Shown here piece after piece: positions 13,673 through 22,600 of a stretch of DNA of 33,746 bases. Origin of the DNA: Bacteroidales bacterium (lineage in GTDB: Bacteria > Bacteroidota > Bacteroidia > Bacteroidales > UBA7960); NCBI GenBank assembly GCA_003560165.1, contig PWJC01000009.1, positions 1 to 33,746 on the forward strand. The letters are read 5' to 3'. The position numbers were made by a program, and so were the translations under genes. The notes beneath the pieces are model-generated. The model made no database searches. It was given only the letters and a program-made list of their open reading frames with translations, and was not told the origin of the DNA. Position 1 is the stretch's first letter; each line of letters starts with the position of its first letter.

Positions 13673-16123
13673 CTACATCCTGAAATCCACAATGGTCATC
13701 CCGGCACCGCCCCTGTCGGGGTGTTCGTCGCGGAAGCGGCTGATCCCGGGAAGATCCTTCAGGGTTTCCCTGATGGCCTGCCGCAGGATGCCGTCGCCTT
13801 TGCCGTGCAAAATACGTACCTGATGAATGCCGAGCAGCATGGCATCGTCGATGTACAACTGCAGCTTTTTCAGAGCCTCGTTTGCCTTCTGCCCCCTCAG
13901 GTCAAGTTCGGGATGAAAGGCCGCTGCCTTTTCGTTGATGTCAAACGACAATCGGGAAGCGGGCCTGCCTGCCGGCAAGGGGGCCAGGCTGCTCTTTTTT
14001 AATTTCTCGAGATCATCCAGCTTCATCCTTGCCTGCATATTCCCGAACAATACCAGGGCTTTATTGCCTTCGATACGAATGACTTCTCCAGCGGTTTCAC
14101 CGCCCTTCATCCTGACCGGATCGCCGGGAAAGATGGGGGTGGGATCGGGCTCGGCTTTCGGGACAGGCTTTTTCTTCTTTTTGCCCCTGACCCTTATGGC
14201 AGGTAGCGGGGTGCTGTCGAGGGCCTGGGATTGTGCGCCGGCATAGTCCTCCAGCTTCCGCCTGACCGTTTTGGTTTTTTCCCTGTCGGCCCCCGATTCC
14301 CTGATCTCCCTGATGGTGTTTTCGATGATTTTGTTGGCGCCCGAAAGGATGTCTTTGGCTTCTTTGCGGGCCTGGATGAGGATCTCGTTTTTCCTGTCGC
14401 TCAGTTCTCCACCCAGTCTTTCATATTTTTCGATCATTTCGGCCAGGAAATCGTCTGCCTGGCGGAGCTGTTTTTCCTTGTCTTCCAGCCGGGCCTTTTT
14501 TACCTCCAGGTCCTGCAGCTGGATGTCGAAGTCCAGTTCCTGCTGACCGGTCAGTGAGGCGGCATTCTCCAGCAGGCTTTCGGGCAGCCCGATGGTCCTG
14601 GCGATCTCAAAAGCGAAGCTGCTGCCGGGAGTGCCTGTTTTGAGCCTGAACAGCGGCTTCATCCTTTCGGTGTCGAACAACATGGATCCATTCAATATGC
14701 CAGGGTGGCTGCCGGCCATCAGCTTGAGGTTCGCATAATGGGTAGTCACCACCCCGAAGGCCTTCCGCCTGTTCAACTGCTCCAGAATGGCCTGTGCGAT
14801 GGCCCCGCCAATGCGGGGCTCGGTACCCGACCCGAACTCATCAATAAGGAAGAGGCTGGCTTTGTCCATACGCTCCAGGCAGTATTTCATGTTCAGCAAA
14901 TGGGAGCTGTAGGTGCTCAGGTCGTTGTCAAGCGACTGTTCGTCGCCGATGTCGATGAATAGCTGGCTGAAGATCCCGGCCTCCGAATGGCTTTCCATGG
15001 GTACCGGCAACCCGCATTGCAGCATATACTGGAGCAACCCGAAGGTTTTCAGGCATACGGATTTCCCACCGGCATTGGGCCCTGAAATGACCAGTATCCT
15101 GTTATCCCGGTCAAGGCTTATACTGAGGGGTTCCACATGTTTGTCCTGGGCCTTGTGCGAAAGATACAGCAAAGGGTGCCTGGCGTTGACCCAGCGGATC
15201 AGCGGGGCGGCCGTCAAACGCGGCATGGACGCCCCCAGCTCCAAAGCCAGCCTGGCTTTTGCCCGGAAAGCGTCCATATGCCCCAGCATCACATAGGCTT
15301 TTTCCAGGTTTGGGATCGCCGGGCGAAGCCAATCGGCAAATTCCCTGAGCAGTCTGACAATCTCCCTGCGTTCCTCTGCATCCAGATCGCGCAATCGGTT
15401 ATTGAGTTCGAACACCTCTTCCGGCTCGACATAGGCTGTTTGCCCGGTGGCCGAATGGTCGTGGACAAAACCCCGCAACTTGCGCTTGTAGGCCACGGTT
15501 AACGGGATCAGTTGCCGGCCGTTTCTGAGGGCCAGTTCGGCATCCTGTTGGATCCATCCCTGGGATTTGCCTTCGGAGAGCAATTGCAGGATGCGTTTTT
15601 TGGCCAGGGCAGCCGTATCGGCCTTTTTCTGGCGTATGGCTGCCAGCTCCGGGGAGGCAGTGTCCCGGACCACGGCTTTTTCATCGACCAGGGCATCGAT
15701 GCGGCCCGGGATGGTATTGTCTACTTCCAGATTGACCGTAAGCCTGGCCAGCCAGGGGTACCTGAGTTCTCCCCTGTCGTTGGTGCCCGACAAAAAGGAG
15801 ATGATCCGCAAAATGGTATCCACCGACCGGCCGATGTCGAGCAGCACCCCGGCCTCGGCAAAGGTTTGCTCTATGCGCAGCGTGGAAAACACCCCGGATG
15901 GGTCGTAATAGCCTGAGCCGGGAAAGCTCTCTCCTCTCAGCAGTATCTGACGGAACTCCTCGGTCTGCTGCTGAAGGCATTGTATCCGTTCCAGACCGGT
16001 TTCAAAACGGATCCTGCCGATCTCCCGCTGGCCGAGGATACTGAAGCAATGCGCGCTCAGCATTTCCCGAATGCGGTCAAATCCGGTTTTTTCCTCAAAA
16101 TGTTCAGGGTAAACCGGGGTCAT
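13673..16123 (-). CDS. mutS2: MutS2 ATPase/nuclease
   Basis: MutS2-family protein with MutS-like ATPase core and C-terminal Smr domain, acting on recombination intermediates or collided ribosomes depending on species. From the ATG at 16123 it has 816 residues: an N-terminal region, a coiled core, Walker A GPNAGGKS (348-355), Walker B with D428-E429 in LFLIDEFGSGTEP, a long coiled coil (about 525-640), a linker rich in KKKKPVPK, and the Smr domain with LDLRG (D741) and HGKG (H773). A further ATG ten codons upstream (16153) lies only 4 bp from a perfect -7 box, so transcription would start inside those codons; the MTPVYPEHFEEKTGFDRI start is also the family-typical one. No mutS or mutL lies nearby. 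Confidence 0.93.
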   Translation of the reverse strand: MTPVYPEHFEEKTGFDRIREMLSAHCFSILGQREIGRIRFETGLERIQCLQQQTEEFRQILLRGESFPGSGYYDPSGVFSTLRIEQTFAEAGVLLDIGRSVDTILRIISFLSGTNDRGELRYPWLARLTVNLEVDNTIPGRIDALVDEKAVVRDTASPELAAIRQKKADTAALAKKRILQLLSEGKSQGWIQQDAELALRNGRQLIPLTVAYKRKLRGFVHDHSATGQTAYVEPEEVFELNNRLRDLDAEERREIVRLLREFADWLRPAIPNLEKAYVMLGHMDAFRAKARLALELGASMPRLTAAPLIRWVNARHPLLYLSHKAQDKHVEPLSISLDRDNRILVISGPNAGGKSVCLKTFGLLQYMLQCGLPVPMESHSEAGIFSQLFIDIGDEQSLDNDLSTYSSHLLNMKYCLERMDKASLFLIDEFGSGTEPRIGGAIAQAILEQLNRRKAFGVVTTHYANLKLMAGSHPGILNGSMLFDTERMKPLFRLKTGTPGSSFAFEIARTIGLPESLLENAASLTGQQELDFDIQLQDLEVKKARLEDKEKQLRQADDFLAEMIEKYERLGGELSDRKNEILIQARKEAKDILSGANKIIENTIREIRESGADREKTKTVRRKLEDYAGAQSQALDSTPLPAIRVRGKKKKKPVPKAEPDPTPIFPGDPVRMKGGETAGEVIRIEGNKALVLFGNMQARMKLDDLEKLKKSSLAPLPAGRPASRLSFDINEKAAAFHPELDLRGQKANEALKKLQLYIDDAMLLGIHQVRILHGKGDGILRQAIRETLKDLPGISRFRDEHPDRGGAGMTIVDFRM

Positions 16124-16157
16124 CTGTTTTTTCTGTTTGGACTGCGAACTCATAATA

Positions 16158-16165
16158 CAAAATTA
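16158..16165 (-). promoter_or_regulatory. -7 promoter box for mutS2
   Basis: Reads TAATTTTG on the minus strand, a full match to TAnnTTTG, 34 bp before the ATG at 16123. The -33 region is not convincing. Its closeness to the ATG at 16153 argues against that longer start. Confidence 0.45.
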
Positions 16166-16217
16166 ATAAAGGAAAGGGTTTTGCGCACCGCCGGCCTGCC
16201 ACCCCCCATGAATCGCA

Positions 16218-16249
16218 AAAGCCTGTTTATCGATCGATAAACAGGCTTT
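16218..16249. terminator. Perfect 32-bp palindrome, terminator of tRNA-Met
   Basis: Sixteen bases (AAAGCCTGTTTATCGA) are followed directly by their exact reverse complement, giving a long hairpin. On the minus strand it lies 5 bp after the tRNA 3' end and is followed by a short T-run (TTTT) before the mutS2 promoter, so it is most likely the Rho-independent terminator of the tRNA transcript. The centre contains overlapping ATCGAT/CGATCG sites, so a protein-binding role is also possible. Confidence 0.75.
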
Positions 16250-16254
16250 CCCTG

Positions 16255-16328
16255 TAGCGGGGACGGGAGTTGAACCCGTGACCTTCGGGTTATGAATCCG
16301 ACGCTCTAACCACCTGAGCTACCCCGCC
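16255..16328 (-). tRNA. tRNA-Met (anticodon CAT)
   Basis: The cloverleaf reads on the minus strand: acceptor GGCGGGG with CCCCGCT, D arm GCTCAGGTGGTTAGAGC, anticodon loop TTCATAA, T arm ACGGG-TTCAACT-CCCGT, discriminator A, and no encoded CCA. Anticodon CAT gives methionine (elongator type, with no initiator-like GGG pairs in the anticodon stem) unless modified to tRNA-Ile2. The first acceptor pair is G-U and the last anticodon-stem pair is an A-C mismatch (positions 31 and 39). It has its own promoter and terminator. Confidence 0.95.
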
Positions 16329-16340
16329 GAAATGGAGGAG

Positions 16341-16370
16341 CAAAATTAAGAAAGTATTTTTAATAACAAG
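16341..16370 (-). promoter_or_regulatory. Promoter of tRNA-Met
   Basis: On the minus strand a TTG (16367-16369) is followed after about 18 bp by TAATTTTG (16341-16348), a full -7 match, 12 bp before the tRNA 5' end. This is the best -33/-7 pair in this part of the window. Confidence 0.6.
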
Positions 16371-16379
16371 GGGGTTTTC

Positions 16380-17288
16380 TTATTTTTTTCGGGCCCTGTG
16401 CCACCGGCGGAAGCCGGATGCCTGGGTCATGAACAACCCGGAGATGACGATCAGCATCCCGACAATGCGGGAAAGGTCGATGACCTCCCTGAGTATGATG
16501 AGGGAGGTGATGGCGGTGACCACGGGAATGAGGTTGGCAAAAATGGAGGTGCGGGCAATGCCGATGGCCCTCACGGCTGAGGTATAGAACATAAAGGCCA
16601 GAGTGGAACCGAATATGGCCAGGGCTAGCAGCGAGCCGATGGCCTGGTGCGAAGGTCGTATATGCAACACGTCCGGATAGTCGAGGATCAGGAAAACGGG
16701 AAGAAAAAACAGGGCCCCCAGCAGGTTTTGTGAGCGGATGATGGTAAAGGAGCTGTATCTGGCAGCCAGTTTTTTCAGAAACACGATGTTGACCAGGGCC
16801 GAAAGCACTGCAAAAGAAAGCCAGAGTATTCCACGTGGGGAGGCAGTGAACTGCAGGTTGGTATCGAGCACCATGACCATTACCCCGGTAAAGGACACCA
16901 GAAAACCCAGGATGTTCATCACAGAGAGCCTTTCCCTGAAGGCGACATAACCCAGTATCGGAGCAAAGACAGGAATGGTGGCAATAATGACCGAGGCAAG
17001 GGTGGGTGAAACATGAAATACCCCGAAATTCTCGCCCAGAAAATAACAGAAAGGAGAGAAAAAAGCCAACAGCACGAAGGATTTCCGGTCGCGCGCATGG
17101 ATCTTCTGCCCCAGCCTCATTGTCCGCGAAATGCCGAACATCAGCAGGGAGGAAAGCGAGAGCCTGATGAACATGATGGTTACCGGACCGTAAAAATCCA
17201 GGGCGATCCTGGTCCATACATAGGATATCCCCCAGAAAGTGACCGCAAGGACGGTCAGGATGTAAATGAGGATATTGCTTTTCTGCAC
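16380..17288 (-). CDS. EamA/DMT-family transporter
   Basis: An inner-membrane protein of the drug/metabolite transporter superfamily with two EamA units in tandem, about ten membrane segments, typical of small-molecule exporters. Motifs: TVLAVTFWGISYVWTR at the start, PLTLASVIIATIPVFAPILGY-like segment in the first half (SPTLASVIIATIPVFAPILG), and SIFANLIPVVTAITSLIILRE in the second half, with a short basic tail RRWHRARKK. The GTG at 17288 gives 302 residues. The frame continues to a TTG at 17312, but that codon is the end of a perfect -7 box (TATTTTTG, 17310-17317, minus strand), so the shorter start is preferred. The substrate cannot be predicted. Confidence 0.87.
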   Translation of the reverse strand: MQKSNILIYILTVLAVTFWGISYVWTRIALDFYGPVTIMFIRLSLSSLLMFGISRTMRLGQKIHARDRKSFVLLAFFSPFCYFLGENFGVFHVSPTLASVIIATIPVFAPILGYVAFRERLSVMNILGFLVSFTGVMVMVLDTNLQFTASPRGILWLSFAVLSALVNIVFLKKLAARYSSFTIIRSQNLLGALFFLPVFLILDYPDVLHIRPSHQAIGSLLALAIFGSTLAFMFYTSAVRAIGIARTSIFANLIPVVTAITSLIILREVIDLSRIVGMLIVISGLFMTQASGFRRWHRARKK

Positions 17289-17309
17289 ATTGCGGGGGAT
17301 TGGTGGCAG

Positions 17310-17317
17310 CAAAAATA
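17310..17317 (-). promoter_or_regulatory. -7 promoter box for the EamA transporter gene
   Basis: Reads TATTTTTG on the minus strand, a full match to TAnnTTTG, 21 bp before the GTG at 17288. It rules against the TTG at 17312 as start. Confidence 0.45.
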
Positions 17318-17343
17318 ATCATTCCGCCCAAAGCCGGAAAAAA

Positions 17344-17372
17344 TTGGAGCGCTTATATTTTTCGTATCTTGC
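17344..17372 (+). promoter_or_regulatory. Possible promoter of the START-like gene
   Basis: TTG at 17344-17346, then about 18 bp, then TATCTTGC starting at 17365, a partial match to TAnnTTTG, about 18 bp before the ATG at 17390. Confidence 0.3.
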
Positions 17373-17389
17373 ATCTAGCAGATCAAAAA

Positions 17390-17782
17390 ATGACAACCAT
17401 GAACGCTCTTGAGAAGTTTACCAGGGAGTACGATTTCACTATTTCCCCCAGGATATTGTATGCGGCCATTTCCACACCCGAAGGCCTGTCCCGATGGTTT
17501 GCCGACCTGGTTTTGCTCGATGGCGACGTTTTCAGTTTCAAATGGGAAGGATCGGAGCAGAAGGCCCGGCTGGTCCATTCAAAAGACAACGAATTCGTTC
17601 GGTTTTTGTGGCTGGACGATTTTCATCAGGGTCATCACCTGGAAATGCAGATCGTAAGCGAACCGATGTACAGAAGCGTTGCCCTGGTGGTTACCGATTA
17701 TGCCGAAGCGTCCGAACTGGACCTGAGCCAGCGGATCTGGGATGCACAGATCAAAAAGCTGCAACGCCTATTTAATGCCTAG
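17390..17782 (+). CDS. Small START-like (SRPBCC) domain protein
   Basis: A 131-residue cytoplasmic protein of the START/AHSA1-like helix-grip fold as found in Bacteroidetes. Landmarks: an N-terminal strand FTREYDFTISPRILYAAIS, STPEGLSRWFAD, GDVFSFKWEGSEQKARLV, EFVRFLWLDD, and the C-terminal long helix LSQRIWDAQIKKLQRLF. Two ATGs (17390 and 17399) are possible; the frame is open further upstream but that stretch lacks family similarity. The function is unknown; such proteins bind hydrophobic ligands or act as chaperone regulators. Its 3' end overlaps the convergent aminotransferase gene by 15 bp. Confidence 0.8.
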   Translation: MTTMNALEKFTREYDFTISPRILYAAISTPEGLSRWFADLVLLDGDVFSFKWEGSEQKARLVHSKDNEFVRFLWLDDFHQGHHLEMQIVSEPMYRSVALVVTDYAEASELDLSQRIWDAQIKKLQRLFNA

Positions 17783-19279
17783 CCACGGAGGTATCTGCTT
17801 TTTGGGGGTGGGCAGAAAAAACCAGCGCCTGATCGTCTCTTTGTGGTCGGTAGGGGTATTTTTGTGCATGAATTCGTTCTTCCTGGACAGGTAAACATAA
17901 TCCTTCTCCCATTCCTTATGGTGGGCCCTGATCAGCTGCAGGGCTTCCACAACTTGCCGGATTTCCCTGTCGGTCATGGTAGGATGAAGGGATATGCGCA
18001 CCCAGCCAGGCTTTTGAGACAGGTTGCCGCTGTTGATCTGGCTGGTTATCTGGTGAGAGGTCTCGTAATCCACATTCAGCAGGAAATGTCCGTAAGTACC
18101 TGCGCAGGCACATCCGCCCCTTACCTGTATGCCGAATCTGTCACTGAGCAATTTGACCACCAGATTGTAATGGATGTCTTCGAAATAGAAGGAGACCACG
18201 CCCAGCCGTTTGTCCAGCTTGCCGGCCAGAATTTGGGCCCCCGGGATTTTTCTGATGCCTTCAAAGAGAATGTCCAGCATTTCGTCCTCGCGTTTGCGAA
18301 TGTTTTCGGTCCTCATCTGGTTTTTCAGGTCGATGCACAGGGCGGTGCGGATGGCCTGCAGGAATCCGGGTGTGCCTCCGTCTTCGCGCAATTCGATATC
18401 GTCGATGTATTTGTACTCTCCCCAGGGGTTGGTCCAGTCGACGGTGCCCCCTCCCGGATTATCGGGCACCTTGCTGTTATAAAACGAAGAGTCGAATACC
18501 AGAACCCCCGATGTTCCCGGCCCTCCCAGGAACTTATGCGGGGAGAACAGCACGGCATCAAGTTTTTCCAGGGGATCGCCCGGATGCATATTGATGTCCA
18601 CATAAGGGGCAGAGGCCGCATAATCGGCAATGCAGGCGCCCCCGTTCTCGTGCATAATCCGGGCCAGTTCATGAATGGGCGTTTCGATGCCGGTAACATT
18701 GCTGCAAGCCGTAAACGAACCGATCTTCAGTTTGCGGTCTTTGTATTTGTCCAGTTGCTCGCGAAGATCGTTTTGGTCGATCAGCAGATTGGCATCGGGT
18801 TTCAGTTGCACCACATCGGCAATGGTCTCAAACCAGGAGGTGTGGTTGCTGTGGTGTTCCATATGGGTGAGAAATACCACCGGCCGATCCTGCTCTCTGA
18901 GCCGTTGTTTCTGTCCGTATTCGCCCATGAAACGAAGGCCCAGCATCCGCTGGAACTTATTGATCATGGTGGTCATCCCGCTGCCTGCGGTGATGATCAC
19001 ATCGCCTTTGCCCGCATTCACATGTTGTTTGATCAGGGCCTGGGCGTGGTGGTAGGCATGGGTCATCAGGGTGGCCGTTTCATTCGATTCGGTATGGGTG
19101 TTGGCCACAAAGGGTCCGAAGCGTTCTGTCATGACCCGCTCTATGGGTGCATACAAACGTCCGCTGGCAATCCAATCGGCATAAAGGATCTTTTGCCTGC
19201 CATATGGGCTGAGGTATCGCTGGTCGATGCCTATGATGTGTTTGCGAAAATTGCCAAAGTATTTTTCCAGTGTCGACAT
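17768..19279 (-). CDS. Class V aminotransferase, divergent cysteine desulfurase-like
   Basis: A PLP-dependent enzyme of the class V (SufS/NifS-like) fold, 503 residues from the ATG at 19279; an upstream ATG (19348) adds a T-rich, poorly conserved leader. Landmarks: YADWIASGRLYAPIE, HTESNETATLMTHAYHHA, ITAGSGMTTMINK, HMEHHSNHTSW, ADYAASAPYVDI, the probable cofactor lysine K249 in FSPHKFLGGPGTSG, and RGGCACAGTYGHFLL with C390 and C392 where SufS has its active cysteine. It is about 100 residues longer than SufS, with an extended C-terminus. The CxC around the active-site position and the extra length mark it as a separate subfamily; whether it is a desulfurase, a lyase or acts on another substrate is open. 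No suf genes are nearby. Confidence 0.85.
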   Translation of the reverse strand: MSTLEKYFGNFRKHIIGIDQRYLSPYGRQKILYADWIASGRLYAPIERVMTERFGPFVANTHTESNETATLMTHAYHHAQALIKQHVNAGKGDVIITAGSGMTTMINKFQRMLGLRFMGEYGQKQRLREQDRPVVFLTHMEHHSNHTSWFETIADVVQLKPDANLLIDQNDLREQLDKYKDRKLKIGSFTACSNVTGIETPIHELARIMHENGGACIADYAASAPYVDINMHPGDPLEKLDAVLFSPHKFLGGPGTSGVLVFDSSFYNSKVPDNPGGGTVDWTNPWGEYKYIDDIELREDGGTPGFLQAIRTALCIDLKNQMRTENIRKREDEMLDILFEGIRKIPGAQILAGKLDKRLGVVSFYFEDIHYNLVVKLLSDRFGIQVRGGCACAGTYGHFLLNVDYETSHQITSQINSGNLSQKPGWVRISLHPTMTDREIRQVVEALQLIRAHHKEWEKDYVYLSRKNEFMHKNTPTDHKETIRRWFFLPTPKKQIPPWLGIK

Positions 19280-19657
19280 TGGGGGGGGATTTGTTGCAAA
19301 ATTGCTAAAAAAAATTAAAAAACGAGTTGTTTTTTTTGTGTAAGACATTTTATTTGAAAGGGTTACAAATGGACTTGCTGGACGGTTTGCCGCATTATCC
19401 TTTCATAAGCAGGCTGTTGCAGGCCGTCACAGTCATTGCCGGCAAGTCCGGACACGACCCGGGGCTATGGAAAGCTCTGCTCATAAATGCGTACTTTTAA
19501 TCATGATTTTATGATCACAACTTTTTACTTTTTTTGTTGTTTATTTAACAGAAGCTATTTGGAATGATTTTTGACAAAAAAAAGAGGGCCATCAGCAACA
19601 GGCGTCAGGCTCCTCTTATTCGAATTGAAAAACACGATACATAAAAAAGACAGACAG
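19280..19657. other. Intergenic region with nested inverted repeats
   Basis: A 378-bp gap between divergent genes with no convincing ORF. GGACTTGC (19371-19378) has its exact reverse complement at 19442-19449, and inside it GACGG (19381-19385) pairs with CCGTC (19424-19428), so a nested hairpin of about 80 nt is possible. A TTTG at 19533-19536, 19 bp, and TATTTGG at 19556-19562 may be a promoter for the large downstream gene, whose ATG is at 19658. An AT-rich imperfect palindrome around TCATGAT/ATGATCA lies at 19501-19517. Confidence 0.4.
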
Positions 19658-22600
19658 ATGTATTCGAAAAATATAAGCGATACCCTGAAGGCCTTTCTGC
19701 TGTTGTCCGTGGTCTTTTTGCTGGGGACAAACCAGGTCTTTTCGCAGTACTTTGGCCGCAATAAGCCAAGTTACCGCAGTTTCGACTACAGGGTTTTTGA
19801 GACCCCGCATTTTGAGATATACCACTATTTCGAGGACGATTCGATCCCGGAATTCCTTGCCAATTCATATGAGAAGTGGTATTTGCGCCACCAGCAGATC
19901 TTCCGGGATACCATTAAGGAACCCAACCCCATTCTGATCTATGCGAACCACCCCGACTTTCAGCAGACCACTGCGGTCGGGGGCTCCATTGGCATCGGTA
20001 CCATGGGCGTAACCGAATCATTGAAAAACAGGGTCGTTATGCCCATTCTGGAAACCAATGCACAAACCGACCATGTGATCGGGCACGAGTTGGTCCACGT
20101 ATTCCAGTTCCGGGCCATGTTCCAGGACGATTCTCTTTCGATGAATTCCATGCGCAACCTTCCCTTGTGGTTGGTGGAGGGCATGGCCGAATACCTGTCG
20201 ATTGGAAGTGTCGACCCCCACACCGCCATGATCATGCGCGATGCCATCCACCGCGACGACTTCCCGACGCTCAGGGATATGACGCGCAGCTATCAATACA
20301 ACCCGTATCGCTTCGGACATGCTTTTGTCGCCTTTTTCGGCCGCACATGGGGAGATTCGCTGATTGCCCCGCTATTTTCAGAAACAGCCAAATTCGGATA
20401 CGAAAGGGCCCTTGAACGGGTAATAGGCTTATCTGCCAGCACAGTGTCCAATTTGTGGAAAACTTCGTACGAGAGTCATTACGAAGCCTTTCTGACCGAT
20501 TCTGCCAGGCATGTGCCGGTGGGAAGCAAACTCTTATCGGCCGATAATGCGGGCACCATCAATATCAGCCCGGCTGTGAGCCCCGACGGGCAGAGCATCG
20601 CCTTTTTTTCGGAGCGCGACCTGATCTCTATCGACCTGTTTCTGGCAGATGCCAAAACCGGAAATATCAGGCGCAAACTTTCCAGTGCCTCCCGTACAGG
20701 AGATATTGACGGCTATAATTTCTTCGAGTCGAGGGGCACCTGGTCGCCCGATGGAAAACAATTTATCCATGTGGCCGTAAAACAGGGAGTCAATCAGCTG
20801 GTGATCGTGGATGTAGACCGTCCGCGTCGCAGCCGTGAAATGAGGGTGCCCGGTGTGCCCAGCTTCAATAATCCGGCATGGTCGCCCAACGGACAATATA
20901 TTGTATTTAATGGTCTGGTAGACGGGCGCTCCAACCTCTATCGCATGGATCTGGAATCAAGGGAGGTAACGGCACTGACCAACGACAGGTATTCCTATGC
21001 CCATACATCTTTTTCTCCCGATGGCCGTTACCTGGTATTTGTCACCGACCGGCCGCAGACCACCCAGCAGGGAGAGAGGCTGAACCTGCGCAAGAATATC
21101 GGGATCATGGACCTGAGAGACGAGTCGCGCAGCATTGCCGTATTCGATGTTTTTCCGGGTGCCGACAATGTGAATCCGCTGTTTACCACCGGGCAGGACG
21201 GCATCTATTTTCTGACCAATGCCGATGGCTACCGCAACCTCCACCTGCTTGAGCTGGAAAGTGGTGATGTATACCGGCTTACCGATCTTTATACCGGTAT
21301 CAGCGGGATCACCCATATGACACCGTCAATCAGCCTGGCCTGGGAGAGCGGCGAAGTGTTCTACAGCCACTTCCAGGACGGGCAGTATTCGATTTTCCGT
21401 GCCGGCCCGGACGAATTCGACAGGGTAAAGGTCAACCCCCTGATCGTTGATCAGACTCCCGCCACCCTGCCTCCTTTCGATCGGCCCACCAGAGCCATTG
21501 TGGATGCCAATCTGGAAAATGAGCCGGTAGCAGGCATATTGCCTGTTGATTCTTTCAGGGAAATACCCTTTGACCCACGTTTCGGACTGACTTTTATCGG
21601 CAGCACCGGAGGCGTTGGGATGGCTACCAACCGCTTTGGAACCGGGGTTGCAGGAGGTATCAGCATGCTTTTCAGCGACATTACCGGAGAAAATCAACTA
21701 TTTACCGCCCTGTCGGTCAATGGGGAGATATACGATTTTGGCGGCATGGTGGGCTACCTTAACCAGGAAAGCAGGATCAACTGGGGCGGGACTGTTTCGC
21801 ACATACCTTATTCTTTCGCCCGGCTGCGTCTGGTCCCCGACACTCTGGGTACCCCCGATGGTACAGTGATGGTAGACAACCTGCAGTTGCTCATGCAACG
21901 TACCTTCGAGGAACAGATCAGTGCCAATGCCTATTTCCCCATCTCGGTCACCCGCCGCCTGGAAGCCGGTGCCAGCCTGGCCTACTATCATTTCCGCCTC
22001 GATGCCATCAATAACTATTACTATCAGGGCTTCAAGGTGGGCGAAAGCCGTGAGCGCCTGGATGCCCCCGACGGATTCAGCCTGCAACGACTCAATGTTG
22101 CCTATGTAGGCGATAATTCCTATTTCGGGATGGCTTCGCCCATGGCCGGGTTCCGTTACCGTCTCGGGGCCGAGCGCATGTTTGGGCGGATAAATATGTA
22201 CAATATTGTCGGCGATTACCGCCACTATATCCAGGCCAGGCCGTTTACCTTTGCCATCAGGGGAATCCATTATGGTCGCTATGGGAAAGACGCGGACAAT
22301 GATCTTTTTTATCCCCTTTACCTCGGATACCCTGGCTTTGTGAGGGGGTACGATTACAGCACCCTCGGGCAGATACAAAACACCTTCGACGATGCCTTTG
22401 CCTTTGAGCAATTGCTGGGAACCCGTGTTCTTTTGGGAGGGGTCGAAGTCCGCATTCCCTTTACCGGACCTGAACGGCTGGCATTGATCTCAAGCGGGTT
22501 TTTCTTTACGGAACTGGCATGGTTCCTGGATGCCGGTGTGGCATGGAACAGCAACAACCGGATCACCCTTGACCGTTCGCAGGCCAACCAGCCCGGGAAG

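Noticed and set aside
5717-19279. Phosphorothioation (dnd) or other defence system from two desulfurase-like genes, mutS2 and a nuclease
   Set aside because: No dnd, ssp or other defence partner genes lie in the window; the EEP protein is exported, and the desulfurase genes are far apart.
17843-19318. Long open frame (491 codons) on the plus strand
   Set aside because: It lies antisense to the aminotransferase gene, whose motifs are unmistakable; the antisense frame shows no recognisable domain or codon signature.
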